From the NCBI RefSeq assembly GCF_029338515.1, contig NZ_CP119988.1:930001-994000 (forward strand): a stretch of 64,000 bases of DNA, in the 5' to 3' direction. Source of the DNA: Haloglomus litoreum. Lineage in GTDB: Archaea > Halobacteriota > Halobacteria > Halobacteriales > Haloarculaceae. The position numbers and the translations under genes were made by a program. The notes below the pieces were generated by a model. That model was not told the origin of the DNA. It searched no databases and saw only the letters and a list, made by a program, of their open reading frames with translations. This document shows positions 17,295 through 26,271 of this stretch, piece after piece (within the stretch, counting starts at the first letter, position 1; every line of letters starts with the position of its first letter).

Positions 17295-18176
17295 CTACTC
17301 CGCGAGCCCGAGCAGCTCCGGCAGGTCGTTGACGTCATCGAGGACGGCGCTCGCGCCGCGCTGTTCGTACTTCCGGCGTCCGGACGCCCCCGTGAGCCCG
17401 CCGGTCAGGACGCCGACGCCGTGGTACTCGCGGTCGGGGTCGGTCTCGGCGGCGTTGGTGGCGGTCTCGATGTCGTCGAGCGTGTCGCCGACGAAGACGA
17501 CCGACGCCGCGTCGGCGTCCTCGGCCACCGCGACGAGCGCGTCCGGCTCGGGCTTGCCGGGCCCGTCCTCCATCGCGTAGACCCGGTCGTCGGGCAGGTC
17601 CAGGCCCGCCCGCTCCAGCGCGATGGCGGCCTCGGCCCGGGGGCGCCCGGTCACGACGCCCAGCTCGTGTCCGTCGAGCGCGTCGAGCGTCCCCGGGTCG
17701 AGCAGCACCGGCTCATCCTCGATGAAGCCGCGCTGCTCGCTCGCGAGGGGCGGCTCGCCGCCCTCCAGGTCGCGGTAGCGCTCGTCCCCGAGGTAGAGCT
17801 GCTGGAAGACGGCCCGGAGCCGGTCCCGGTCCCACTCGGCGTACACCCGCTCGCGGGCGTCCGGGTCGAGCAGGTCGGCGGCGACCGCCTCGGCCGCCTC
17901 CAGCCCGCCGCCGGAGGCCGCCACCGCGTCGGTGAACGTCTCGACGGAGCGACCCAGCCCCTCGCGGTACGAGAGGACGTACAGCGCGACGGCGTAGGTG
18001 AGCGTCCAGTCGTTGTTGAAGCCGCCGGCGTCCTTGAACAGCTGGAGGTCCTCGCGGTCGAGCGTCCCGCCGTGGACGCGCTCGACCGACTCGACCACCG
18101 CGCGCCGGTAGGAGTCGGCCACGTCGATGAGGACCCCGTCCACGTCGAAGACGACCGTGTCGGCGTCGATGCTCAT
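17295..18176 (-). CDS. TIGR01548-family HAD hydrolase
   Basis: 293 residues. Motif I is [18 protein letters not shown] at the N terminus. A long cap domain holds [20 protein letters not shown], typical of the TIGR01548 subfamily. Motif II is VVTGRPR, and [13 protein letters not shown] with [12 protein letters not shown] covers motifs III-IV. It is a predicted phosphatase with unknown substrate. Its ATG overlaps the stop of the upstream UPF0146 gene by four bases (ATGA), so the two are translationally coupled. Confidence 0.88.
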   Translation of the reverse strand: MSIDADTVVFDVDGVLIDVADSYRRAVVESVERVHGGTLDREDLQLFKDAGGFNNDWTLTYAVALYVLSYREGLGRSVETFTDAVAASGGGLEAAEAVAADLLDPDARERVYAEWDRDRLRAVFQQLYLGDERYRDLEGGEPPLASEQRGFIEDEPVLLDPGTLDALDGHELGVVTGRPRAEAAIALERAGLDLPDDRVYAMEDGPGKPEPDALVAVAEDADAASVVFVGDTLDDIETATNAAETDPDREYHGVGVLTGGLTGASGRRKYEQRGASAVLDDVNDLPELLGLAE

Positions 18177-18604
18177 GGCGACCCACCTCCACGGCGGGGC
18201 TGGCGGTGCGGCCGCCGCGCACCCGGTTCCGTGGTCGCCTCGAACAGGGTCCCCGCCTCGACGGTGGTCCGGGCCGCCGGCACGACGGCGGGGTCGCCCC
18301 CGAGCGTCGTGAACAGGAAGTCGGCGTCGGCGCGGCTCGCGGCCGCCGCGGCGGGTCGCTGGAGCTCCGGCGGGCACCGGAGCGCGTAGACGGCGTCGGC
18401 GTTCCGGTAGACGCTCGGGTCGGGGTCGGTCACGTCGTCCCGGACGAACCGCACACCATCCGGAACCGGCCGCTCGTGGATGTCGGTCGCGGTCACCTCG
18501 CTCCCGCGCGCGGTCAGCGCAGCGGCCACCTCGGGCCGGCGTCCGATGCCGACCTCGACGAGCCGGTCGTGTGCCGCGAGCCGGGCGACGAGTCCCCGTG
18601 TCAC
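18173..18604 (-). CDS. UPF0146 family protein
   Basis: 143 residues from a GTG start. The N-terminal half looks like a Rossmann methyltransferase-like fold: [20 protein letters not shown], then [24 protein letters not shown], matching archaeal UPF0146. No function is established. The four-base overlap with the downstream HAD hydrolase gene suggests a shared pathway. The C-terminal 20 residues are Arg/Gly/Pro-rich. Confidence 0.85.
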   Translation of the reverse strand: MTRGLVARLAAHDRLVEVGIGRRPEVAAALTARGSEVTATDIHERPVPDGVRFVRDDVTDPDPSVYRNADAVYALRCPPELQRPAAAAASRADADFLFTTLGGDPAVVPAARTTVEAGTLFEATTEPGARRPHRQPRRGGGSP

Positions 18605-18744
18605 GGGCGAGGATAGGCGGGGGTGCCAACTTCAGCGTTGCGACCCGCCTCCGGCAGCGGCGAGACTGCTGGCCCCCTGTGGCGACACCGCGTCGACCGC
18701 GACGGTCCGGTCGGCCGTTCTCTCGACGCGAACGGGGGCGGGAT

Positions 18745-18752
18745 GTTTATAC
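18745..18752 (+). promoter_or_regulatory. TATA box of archaemetzincin gene
   Basis: GTTTATAC in otherwise GC-rich sequence, centred about 27 nt upstream of the ATG at 18776. This fits a leaderless haloarchaeal transcript. Confidence 0.6.
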
Positions 18753-18775
18753 TGGGCCCTGCCTAACCGGTATCC

Positions 18776-19297
18776 ATGCACGTCGACATCGTGCCGGTGG
18801 GCGATGTCCCTGCAGTCGTCAAGCGGGAGGCCTCCTCCGGACTCCGCTCCGTGTACGACTGCGAGGTGACCCTCCACGACGGGCAGGAGGTGCCCGACGG
18901 CGCGTACGACCCCGGTCGCCAGCAGTACCGGGCCGAGGAGTTCATCGAGCTCGCCTCCCGCATCGGCAACGGGACCAAGAACATCGCCATCACCGGGCAC
19001 GACCTGTACTACCGCCGCCGGAACTACGTCTTCGGCCTGGCGTACCTCTCGGGCAACGGCTCGGTCATCTCCACCTACCGGCTCCAGACCTCCACCGACG
19101 GGGGCTTCTCCAACAAGCCCGCCTCCGAGATCTTCGCCGACCGCGTCCGCAAGGAGGTCATCCACGAGATCGGACACACGCTCGGCCTGGAGCACTGCGA
19201 CAACAAGCGCTGCGTGATGAACTTCTCGCCCACCGTCCGCGAGGTCGACATCAAGGAGCAGACGCTCTGTGGCAGCTGTCAGAAACAGGTCTTGTAA
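18776..19297 (+). CDS. amzA: Archaemetzincin family zinc metalloprotease
   Basis: 173 residues, standard archaemetzincin length. The zinc-binding helix HEIGHTLGLEHC at about residue 128 is followed by the family cysteines CDNKRCVMNF and CGSC near the C terminus, which bind a second zinc. The methionine of CVMNF provides the metzincin Met-turn. It is a cytoplasmic peptidase of unknown physiological substrate. It stands as its own transcription unit with a TATA box at the expected distance. Confidence 0.95.
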   Translation: MHVDIVPVGDVPAVVKREASSGLRSVYDCEVTLHDGQEVPDGAYDPGRQQYRAEEFIELASRIGNGTKNIAITGHDLYYRRRNYVFGLAYLSGNGSVISTYRLQTSTDGGFSNKPASEIFADRVRKEVIHEIGHTLGLEHCDNKRCVMNFSPTVREVDIKEQTLCGSCQKQVL

Positions 19298-19366
19298 CAG
19301 AGGACCCGTCGCGCTCGGTCGTCCCCGGCACGCAACCCGTTCAGCCCGCTGTCGTCCCCACTCGGC

Positions 19367-21481
19367 TCACTGCTCCGACAGTCGCACCCACTCGCTCGGC
19401 GACGACCCCACGCCGTTCAGTTCGAGCGTGGCCGCCCCGTCCACGAGCAGGTGGTCGAACTCGCGGCCGCCGGTCGTCTCCGGCGGCGCCCACTCGACGA
19501 GCCGGAGGTCGTCGACCACGGCACGGCGCGCCCCGTCGTCGGAGGGGTCGAGGTAGACGAAGAGGTTGACGTACGTCGCATTCGCCGGGGGGTCGAGCGA
19601 TTCGGTCACCAGTCGCCACTCGTCGTCGGTCGCCGGCAGGTCGACGGTGCGGCGCTGGACCGAGATGCCCTCGGCGGCGTTGTACCAGCTGACGAGGAGC
19701 GAGAGCCCGCCGTCACCGCCGTACCGGTACCGGCCGGTCAGCGCGAGTGGGCGGTCATCGACCGGGATGCGGGCGGCCGGCGAGAGCACGCTCCGACGGG
19801 TGTCCTCGGGGTAGGCGGTCAGCCGGACGCCACCGGAGCTCCCGTACCCGACCCGCCAGCCGACCTGGTCGCGGCTGAACCGCCACAGTGCGCCGCCGAC
19901 GCCGTCGCCGTCGACGGTCTCGTTGTCGAAGGTCCCGGCGAACACCCGGTCGCGGCCGAGGAGGACCGTGCCGCTCCGGTCGCTCACGTCGGTGACCCAG
20001 CCGCCGGTTCGCGTGTAGATGGCACCGTCGGCCTCGACGCGCTGGGTGCGTCGGCTGCCCCCGCCGGTCAGGTCCGGCGTGCCGACCTCCAGCCGTCGGC
20101 CGTCGCTCGCGAGCGCCGCGGCGTCGGTCGAGAGTCCGGCGGTCTCCCGGGTCAGGCCGCGGGCCAGCGACCCGGTCGCTGGGGTCGGCACGTAGCCGTC
20201 GAGGACGAGCGGCTGCGTGTACGCGCGCAGGACGCCGTCGTCGGTGGCGTGGACCACCAGCGCGTACGAGCGGAGCGTCTCCCAGAGCTCCTGGTCGAAC
20301 ACGAGGTTCCCGAGCGTCCAGGCGACGAGCGCCCCGTTCCGTCGCTCCAGCCCGCCCGTCACGTGGGGGTGGTGGTTGACCACGAGGTCGGCCCCGGCCC
20401 GGGTGGCGGCGTCGACCATCCGGACCATCCGGTCGGTCGGGGTGCGAACGTACTCCGTGTCGCCGTGGACCTGCACGACGACCAGGTCGGCCGCCTCGCG
20501 GGCGCTCTCGACCGCGCGTGTGATGCGCTCCTCGCTGGCCCCCGCGGCGCCGATGCCGTCGCCGAACGTCAGCGACCGCCCACCCTGCGTGACGGTGTAG
20601 GGTCCCCTGCCGGTCGCGTCGGCCGACCAGTCGATGTCGTACCGCTCGCCCGTGACCGTGGTGCAGGAGACGACGGCGACGGTCGTGTCGCCGCGCTCGA
20701 GGGTGGCGGTAGCCCAGGCGTCGTCCGCCGAGAGCCCGGCGCCCGAGTGTGCGAGGCCCGCGTCCGAGACGGCTTCGAGCGTGTCACGCAGCCCCGGGCG
20801 GAGGGCGTCGAAGGTGTGGTTGTTGCCCAGCGAGGTGTAGTCGACCCCCGCGTCGGCGAGCGCCTCGGCCGCGACCGGGTGGGAGGTGAACGCGAACTCC
20901 TTGCTCGGATGCCGCCAGGTGGACTCGGTCAGCGGCGTCTCGAGGTTGACCGATCCGAGGTCGACGGCGTCGAACAGCGGCGCGACGTGCCGGAGGACGG
21001 CCCGATGGTCCGCCAGTCGGGCGTTCGGGCGGAGCCGCGCCTGCGGTTCGAGCGGGTCGTCGCTGGCGGCGTAGAACCGTCGGCCGAACATGACGTCGCC
21101 GCCGAACGCCATCGAGACGGTCCCCTCGTCGGGCGTGAGCGGGAGCCGGTGGGTCCGGTTCGGGCCGACCGCCCGCGTCTCCGTGACGTAGTCCGGGTGG
21201 CGGACCCGCACCCAGACGGGGGCGCCCCCGGCCGACAGCTCGAACGTACCGGACGCGTCCGTCGTGGTGGTCGCGAGCGGCTCCGACCCGCCGACGAGCG
21301 CAGCCACCGTGGCGTCGGCCACGGGGGCTCCCTCGAGGTCCGTGACCCGACCCTGGTAGGTGGCCGTCCGCCGCCGTTCCGGTCCGCCGACCCCCTCGAA
21401 GTAACCACAGCCTGCGAGTCCGGCAGTCGCCCCGACCGCCGCTCCGCGCAGGAGCGCGCGGCGCGAGAGCCGTCTGTCCAT
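19367..21481 (-). CDS. CapA/PgsA-like poly-gamma-glutamate protein, Tat lipoprotein, with extra C-terminal region
   Basis: 704 residues. The N terminus has a twin-arginine signal and lipobox (RRALLRGAAVG, then LAGC at Cys25), so it should be exported folded and lipid-anchored. Residues about 40-110 look like a carboxypeptidase-regulatory-type beta sandwich (GRVTDLEGAPVADATV). Residues about 120-430 are the CapA metallophosphatase-like domain: FGGDVMFGRR, VNLETPLTE, SLGNNHTFD, VVQVHGDTEY and VVNHHPHVTGGLE. The last 270 residues are beta-rich and unlike short bacterial CapA. The gene is divergent from CapC-CapB, giving a capsule locus. Confidence 0.88.
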   Translation of the reverse strand: MDRRLSRRALLRGAAVGATAGLAGCGYFEGVGGPERRRTATYQGRVTDLEGAPVADATVAALVGGSEPLATTTTDASGTFELSAGGAPVWVRVRHPDYVTETRAVGPNRTHRLPLTPDEGTVSMAFGGDVMFGRRFYAASDDPLEPQARLRPNARLADHRAVLRHVAPLFDAVDLGSVNLETPLTESTWRHPSKEFAFTSHPVAAEALADAGVDYTSLGNNHTFDALRPGLRDTLEAVSDAGLAHSGAGLSADDAWATATLERGDTTVAVVSCTTVTGERYDIDWSADATGRGPYTVTQGGRSLTFGDGIGAAGASEERITRAVESAREAADLVVVQVHGDTEYVRTPTDRMVRMVDAATRAGADLVVNHHPHVTGGLERRNGALVAWTLGNLVFDQELWETLRSYALVVHATDDGVLRAYTQPLVLDGYVPTPATGSLARGLTRETAGLSTDAAALASDGRRLEVGTPDLTGGGSRRTQRVEADGAIYTRTGGWVTDVSDRSGTVLLGRDRVFAGTFDNETVDGDGVGGALWRFSRDQVGWRVGYGSSGGVRLTAYPEDTRRSVLSPAARIPVDDRPLALTGRYRYGGDGGLSLLVSWYNAAEGISVQRRTVDLPATDDEWRLVTESLDPPANATYVNLFVYLDPSDDGARRAVVDDLRLVEWAPPETTGGREFDHLLVDGAATLELNGVGSSPSEWVRLSEQ

Positions 21482-21574
21482 GCGCCCCCGTCCGGGCGAG
21501 GCCGTATTGGTGTTACCCTCGCCGGTCGCCGGGCGTGGCACGGGCGGCTGTCGCGTGTCGGCCGACCCCGGAGG

Positions 21575-21580
21575 TTTTAG
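21575..21580 (+). promoter_or_regulatory. Putative TATA element for CapC-CapB
   Basis: TTTTAG in the 123-nt divergent region between the CapA and CapC genes, about 25 nt upstream of the CapC ATG. Position fits, but the sequence match is weak. Confidence 0.35.
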
Positions 21581-21604
21581 GAACCGCCTACCGTCGGGGA
21601 GCGT

Positions 21605-22777
21605 ATGCTCGTCGCGACGCTGGTGGCTGCACTCGGATTCGTCGCCGTGGCTGTCGGCACGCGGCGGTACGGACTCCGGTTCGGGGGGACGATCGTGGTC
21701 GGGGTGCTGGCGGTGTACACGCTGAAGAACTTCACCACGCTCCCCATCTTCATCGGGAGTACGGCCGTCGCCTACGGGGCGCTGGCGGTCGTCAAGCGAT
21801 ACACGCTCGCCTACGGCCGCGACGAGTTCATCGTCGCGATCCTCGCCGGGTCGCTGGTGCCGTCGGCGGTCTACGTCGGCGCGTTCCTCCTCCCCGGGCC
21901 GGTCGAACTGGCGCTCTACCGGTCGGTGTTCGTCGGGAGCCTGCTCTCGGGCATCGCGGCGTTCAACCTCCACCAGTTGCGCCCGGAACACCGACTCCGG
22001 GACGTGGGCGGGCTGGCCGCAATCTACCTCGGCCTCCTCGCGCTCGGCGCCGCACTGGTCGGGCCGTCGACCCGGTTCCTCGCGGAGTACACCCCGCTGG
22101 TCCTGTTCGCCCGGACCTCCGACATCGCGGTGCTCCGGGGCGCGGTCGTCGAGGGGTTCGTCGACCCGGCGTTCGTCGCCCGCCCGGTCGTCATCGGTCT
22201 GTACGCGCTCGCGCTCGGCCTCTCGGAGGCCGTCCGGCAGGCCTTCGGGGTCCGGGTGGGGACCGTGGCCCTCGGACTGGTCGCCGTCTACACCGTCTCG
22301 ACCTGGCGGTTGCTGGCCCTGACCCTCGTGACGCTCGCCGTCGTGACCGTGCTGGTCACCGCCATCCACCGCGGCGTCATCCTCTACGGCCGGGCACTGC
22401 TGAGTACGAGCGCGGCACTGGGCGTCGTCGTCGCGATTCCCGTGGCGGCGCTGCTCGGCGTCTCGGCCGGTATCTCGTCGCTGTTCGCGGGTGTCGTAGC
22501 CGGCCTCGGCGGCTACTACGTGCATCTCACGCCGCCGACGGAGCGCCGCCAGCAGGTCGCCGTTGCGGTCGCCGTGTTCCTCCCGCTCGTGGTGCTCGTC
22601 CGGGCGGTCGTCCCACCCGGTCCCGAGGGAATTCCACAGGCGCTCGGCGTGGCGGAGGTGGCCGGGGGGCTCCTCGTGGCCGCCGTCGCCCTGGCCGTCG
22701 CGCTGCACTACCGCGTCGAACAGCCCGACGACGAGGCCGTACTCGCCGCGTCCACGCTCGGGGAGGGGGGGTCCTGA
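21605..22777 (+). CDS. PgsC/CapC-like poly-gamma-glutamate membrane protein
   Basis: 390 residues and about ten to twelve hydrophobic helices. The first half resembles PgsC/CapC, with GTIVVGVLAVYTLKNF and YGRDEFIVAILAGSLVPS. Bacillus PgsC is about 150 residues, so this protein is more than twice as long, and the second half (about 200-390) looks like a further multi-span membrane region. It is followed two bases later by the CapB gene, so the two are coupled. In the family CapB-CapC forms the membrane ligase for poly-gamma-glutamate. Confidence 0.82.
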   Translation: MLVATLVAALGFVAVAVGTRRYGLRFGGTIVVGVLAVYTLKNFTTLPIFIGSTAVAYGALAVVKRYTLAYGRDEFIVAILAGSLVPSAVYVGAFLLPGPVELALYRSVFVGSLLSGIAAFNLHQLRPEHRLRDVGGLAAIYLGLLALGAALVGPSTRFLAEYTPLVLFARTSDIAVLRGAVVEGFVDPAFVARPVVIGLYALALGLSEAVRQAFGVRVGTVALGLVAVYTVSTWRLLALTLVTLAVVTVLVTAIHRGVILYGRALLSTSAALGVVVAIPVAALLGVSAGISSLFAGVVAGLGGYYVHLTPPTERRQQVAVAVAVFLPLVVLVRAVVPPGPEGIPQALGVAEVAGGLLVAAVALAVALHYRVEQPDDEAVLAASTLGEGGS

Positions 22778-22778
22778 C

Positions 22779-23930
22779 ATGAGCGAGCGCCGAGGACGTG
22801 GGCGGGAGTACCGCGAGACCGTCCAGTCGGTCGACACGCGCATCGCGGTCTCGGGCATCCGGGGGAAGTCGACGCTGGTCCGCCTGCTCCACGACGTCCT
22901 CCACGAGCGCGGGCGGGACACGTTCGCGAAGGTGACCGGCGACCGGCCGGTGACGCTCACCAACGGCGAGGAGCGACCCATCGAGCGCCGCGGCGCGCAG
23001 GTCACGCTCTACGAGAACCGTGCCCTGCTGACGCGCGCGGCCGAGCACCTGGCGGCGGTCGGCCCGGAGCATGTGGGGGTCGCCATCTTCGAGAACCACG
23101 CCATCACGGAGTACACGATGCGGGTGTTCAACGAGACGTTCCTCCGCCCGCAGGTCGTGGCCGTCCCGAACATCCGGACGGACCACACGGAGACGCTGGG
23201 GCGGACGCGCCAGGACATCGCGCGGTCGTTCGCCCGCTCGATCCCGCCGGGGACCCACGTCGTCTGCGGGGAGCGCAACGACGCCATCTACGACTACTTC
23301 GCCGCCGAGGTCGCCGCCAGGGACGCCACCGTCACCAGGGTCGAGGTTCCGGCTGAGCACCGCGACCGCCCCGGGGCCGAGGTCGTGTTCGCGGTCGACA
23401 AGGTGCTCGCGGCGGTGGACGAACCGCCGGCCGACACCGGCCGGCTGCTCGACCGGCTGTCGCGGATGCAACCCGCCTGGCGGCGGCTGGAGGGCGGGCA
23501 ACTCGTGTTCAACGCCGCGAAGGTCAACGACCCCGAGAGTACGGAGCTGTTCCGCCGGCAGCTGGCCGGGGCCGACGAGGCCGAGGGTGAGCTGATCTGT
23601 CCGTTCGTGTTCCTGCGGGGCGACCGCCGGGGGCGGACGGAGTCGTTCGTGCGCTACCTGAACCGGCTGGCCGACCACGGGCTCGTCGACCGCGCCCACG
23701 TCGCGGGCGAGAACGGCCGGTCGTTCGCCCGTCGGGCGGCGGTCGACGTCACCGTCCACGACGCGGCGACGGACGCGCCGGAGGCGGTCCTCGACGCCGT
23801 GCTCGCGGAGGGTCAGCCCGTGATGACGATGGCCAACACGGTCCACCCGTTCATGCGGGCGTTCGTCGCGGCGATGCAGGAGCGCACGGTCGAGTCCGTG
23901 CCGATCGCGGCCGAGGTCCGCCCGACCTGA
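22779..23930 (+). CDS. PgsB/CapB-like poly-gamma-glutamate synthase (Mur-ligase-like ATPase)
   Basis: 383 residues, close to Bacillus PgsB/CapB. A P-loop AVSGIRGKSTLVRLLHD lies near residue 25, as in Mur-ligase-type amide ligases. ENHAITEYTM and VPNIRTDHTETLG are characteristic of the family. It would use ATP to extend gamma-glutamyl chains on the cytoplasmic face. The ATG starts two bases after the CapC stop. With CapC and the divergent CapA lipoprotein this gives a complete minimal synthesis and export set. Confidence 0.9.
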   Translation: MSERRGRGREYRETVQSVDTRIAVSGIRGKSTLVRLLHDVLHERGRDTFAKVTGDRPVTLTNGEERPIERRGAQVTLYENRALLTRAAEHLAAVGPEHVGVAIFENHAITEYTMRVFNETFLRPQVVAVPNIRTDHTETLGRTRQDIARSFARSIPPGTHVVCGERNDAIYDYFAAEVAARDATVTRVEVPAEHRDRPGAEVVFAVDKVLAAVDEPPADTGRLLDRLSRMQPAWRRLEGGQLVFNAAKVNDPESTELFRRQLAGADEAEGELICPFVFLRGDRRGRTESFVRYLNRLADHGLVDRAHVAGENGRSFARRAAVDVTVHDAATDAPEAVLDAVLAEGQPVMTMANTVHPFMRAFVAAMQERTVESVPIAAEVRPT

Positions 23931-23935
23931 GCCGC

Positions 23936-24457
23936 CTACCCCAGCCGGTCTCTCAGCACCGCACCGAAGCCGGCCGCCCCGATGCCGAACGCGACGAGGC
24001 CGCCGATGCCGGTGAGCGTGAGGGCGCCGTTGAGCGCGGCGGCGACGAGGAGCGGTTTCGCCCACTCGTCACCCTCCCGGCCCACGAGGCGCTCGGCGAT
24101 GACGAGGTACGCGATGGCCGCGCCGACCGCCCAGGCGATGCCCGCGATGATCGCCAGCGGAATCGCGACCAGGATGCCGATGATGGTGATGAACAGGACG
24201 AACACCACGAGGACGAGGCCGAGGAGGCAGACCAGCCCGTAGACGAACGAGCCGACGGGTTCGTCGACGAGGGTGTCCATCATCCGCTCGACGTAGCCGG
24301 GCGCGACGGCGACGAGGATGGCGCCGACGACGAGCGTGGTGATGAACGCGCCGATGGCGCTGCTGACGACGTCACCGACCCCGGGGGTGGTGAACCCGCC
24401 GTCGATGTTCGGGCCCATCTGCAGCAGGGCCGTCGAGGCCGCGGAATGGAGATTCAT
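23936..24457 (-). CDS. Multi-span membrane protein of unknown function (DUF8173-like)
   Basis: 173 residues with a luminal-type N-terminal 25 residues and four or five hydrophobic helices, including FVLFITIIGILVAIPLAIIA. The pattern resembles membrane domains often fused to polymer-forming (bactofilin-like) proteins, but that domain is absent. It converges on CapB, whose stop is six bases away, so it is not in the capsule operon. Confidence 0.72.
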   Translation of the reverse strand: MNLHSAASTALLQMGPNIDGGFTTPGVGDVVSSAIGAFITTLVVGAILVAVAPGYVERMMDTLVDEPVGSFVYGLVCLLGLVLVVFVLFITIIGILVAIPLAIIAGIAWAVGAAIAYLVIAERLVGREGDEWAKPLLVAAALNGALTLTGIGGLVAFGIGAAGFGAVLRDRLG

Positions 24458-24529
24458 ACGACCGGGTGCACGGGTGAGAGTAAAGGTGTTTCCGGTCGCC
24501 TGCTGGCACGCACCACGGCCGTCCCGAGG

Positions 24530-25309
24530 TCAGACGACCTGCACGGGTTCGATGCCGTACCGCTCGAACTGCTCGGCGATGGCCTCGACGCGCGGGCCGA
24601 TGGCCTCCGGCTCGTGGGAGTCCGTACCGACGGTGAACGCGACGTCGTGCTCGAGCAGGACCTCGACGAAGCGGGGGGCGGGGTGGAACTCGCCGTAGTC
24701 GTCCAGCGCGCGGCCGGCGTTGAGTTCGGGGACCGTCCGCGAGGACCGGAACGCCTCGGCCACCTCGTGGTAGTGGTCGTCGCTCGCGAGGCCGCGGAAC
24801 TCCGCGGTCCGTTCGAACAGGTCCGGGTGCGCGGCGATCTCGAACAGCTCCGACTCGACGAGGGCGACGAGTTTCTCGAAGTAGCGGTCCACCAGCGCCC
24901 GGCGCTCCTCGCGTGGCATGTCGGCGTAGTAGGAGCCGAAGTGGACGTTGACGCCGTCGAGGTAGTGGACGCTCCCGACCGCGTAGTCGAACGCCGCCTC
25001 GTCCAGGAACGCCCGGATGGCGGCCTCGTCGTCCGGTTCGTAGTCCAGTTCGACGGCGTCGTAGACGTCGATGTCGAACTGGTCGCGGATCTCCTCGATA
25101 CCCTCGCGCCGGCGCTCGTACGTGCTGTCGAGGTTGAACCCCATCACCTTCTTGCGCCGGCGGTGGTCGTCGCTGTCGGAGACGTTGCAGTGGTCGGTGA
25201 TGCCGATGCCCTCCAGGCCGGCGTCGGCGGCGGCCCCGACCATCGACCAGAGGAAGCTCCCGTCCGAGTACGTCGAGTGCGTGTGGTAGTCGTGGGCGAT
25301 GCGGGTCAC
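24530..25309 (-). CDS. PHP-domain phosphoesterase (histidinol-phosphatase-like)
   Basis: 259 residues from a GTG start. It opens with the PHP motif DYHTHSTYSDG. GIGITDHCNVSDSDDH is motif II, VGSVHYLDG motif III, and GTDSHEPEAIG near the C terminus completes the metal-binding set. Size and motifs are like the PHP-type histidinol phosphatase family, but many members act on other phosphoesters. No his gene is adjacent. Alternative in-frame start codons further upstream were not used because the motif begins at residue 6. Confidence 0.85.
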   Translation of the reverse strand: MTRIAHDYHTHSTYSDGSFLWSMVGAAADAGLEGIGITDHCNVSDSDDHRRRKKVMGFNLDSTYERRREGIEEIRDQFDIDVYDAVELDYEPDDEAAIRAFLDEAAFDYAVGSVHYLDGVNVHFGSYYADMPREERRALVDRYFEKLVALVESELFEIAAHPDLFERTAEFRGLASDDHYHEVAEAFRSSRTVPELNAGRALDDYGEFHPAPRFVEVLLEHDVAFTVGTDSHEPEAIGPRVEAIAEQFERYGIEPVQVV

Positions 25310-25440
25310 TACGCTGGCGTAGGCCGGTCCGACACGAGTACCTGTCGGGCGGTCGGGAGCGTCTCGCACGGTCCCGGCGGGAGAGAGGAACGAACTGGGC
25401 GTTCCAGAAGGGATTTGCCGGTGACCGTCCCACCGCCGGT

Positions 25441-25806
25441 ATGGTCGACTGGAGAGCCGTCGGACTCGGCTTCCTCGCACACGTCGTACTGGGCGTTTTC
25501 GCCTTCCTCGCACCGGGCGTGGGGCACGTCGCCGTCGGGCTCATCGGTGGGTTCCTGACGGGCTACATCGCGGGCGGTGACCTCGTCAACGGCGCGTGGA
25601 ACGGGCTCGTCGCCGGCGCGCTCGGGGGCATCCTGCTCGCGGTGTTCGCCGCGCTGGCACTCGGGACCATCCTCGGGCTGGTGGGCGGCGGCGGTCTCGG
25701 CTTCCTCGGCGGCGCCGGGGCACTCGTCGTTGGCGTGGTGGTCGCGCTCATCCTCGCCATCGACTCGGCCATCGGCGGGGCCGTCGGCGCGGCCGTCGCG
25801 GACTGA
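25441..25806 (+). CDS. DUF5518-like membrane protein
   Basis: 121 residues, four hydrophobic helices with many glycines (LIGGFLTGYIAGGDLVNGAW, then LGLVGGGGLGFLGGAG). The N-terminal signature MVDWRAVGLGFLAHV also appears, as MVHWRAVGIGLVAYP, in the gene at 26272. The GG-rich helices resemble DUF5518 proteins common in haloarchaea. Function unknown. Confidence 0.75.
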   Translation: MVDWRAVGLGFLAHVVLGVFAFLAPGVGHVAVGLIGGFLTGYIAGGDLVNGAWNGLVAGALGGILLAVFAALALGTILGLVGGGGLGFLGGAGALVVGVVVALILAIDSAIGGAVGAAVAD

Positions 25807-25878
25807 GCCGGCCGGCCTGGTCACCCCCGGCCTGCCGCGGGCTCCGGGTTTTTGACGAAGCAGCCCCAACCACCAGCC

Positions 25879-26220
25879 ATGAGCGAGTCCACCGAGGCCG
25901 ACATCGACGCGGGCGACCTCCTGCCGAACGACCACGTCCAGCAGCTCGCGCTCTCGGGCGAGGTGACGCAGATCCACCGCGGCGCCAGCCAGCACTACGC
26001 CGACGAGGGCGACCGCTTCGTCATCGACGACACGACGTTCGAGGTGACGAGCGTCGAGGACCGCACGCTCGGCGACATGACCGACGAGGACGCCCGCCGC
26101 GAGGGGTCGGACTCGCTGGAGGCGTACAAGAAGCGGATGGAGCGCGTCCACGGCGGCAACTTCGAGTGGGACGACTCGAGTACGGTCGTCCGGTACCAGT
26201 TCGAGCCGGTCGGGGAGTGA
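25879..26220 (+). CDS. ASCH-domain protein
   Basis: 113 residues. It resembles the haloarchaeal ASCH family: GEVTQIHRGASQHYADEGDRF as the opening strands, then FEVTSVEDRTLGDMTDEDAR and EWDDSSTVVRYQFEPV at the end. ASCH domains are small beta-barrels related to PUA and are thought to bind RNA, perhaps acting as translation coactivators. The ATG at 25879 follows CACCAGCC; the longer frame from 25852 lies in the upstream spacer. It separates two DUF5518-like paralogs. Confidence 0.8.
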   Translation: MSESTEADIDAGDLLPNDHVQQLALSGEVTQIHRGASQHYADEGDRFVIDDTTFEVTSVEDRTLGDMTDEDARREGSDSLEAYKKRMERVHGGNFEWDDSSTVVRYQFEPVGE

Positions 26221-26271
26221 CGGCCCGGTCGTCCGAAGCGGTATCCACCCCGGTCGTGTAGGGACGCGACG

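Noticed and set aside
19451-21580. 709-codon plus-strand ORF
   Set aside because: Antisense shadow of the CapA gene with no protein-like composition.
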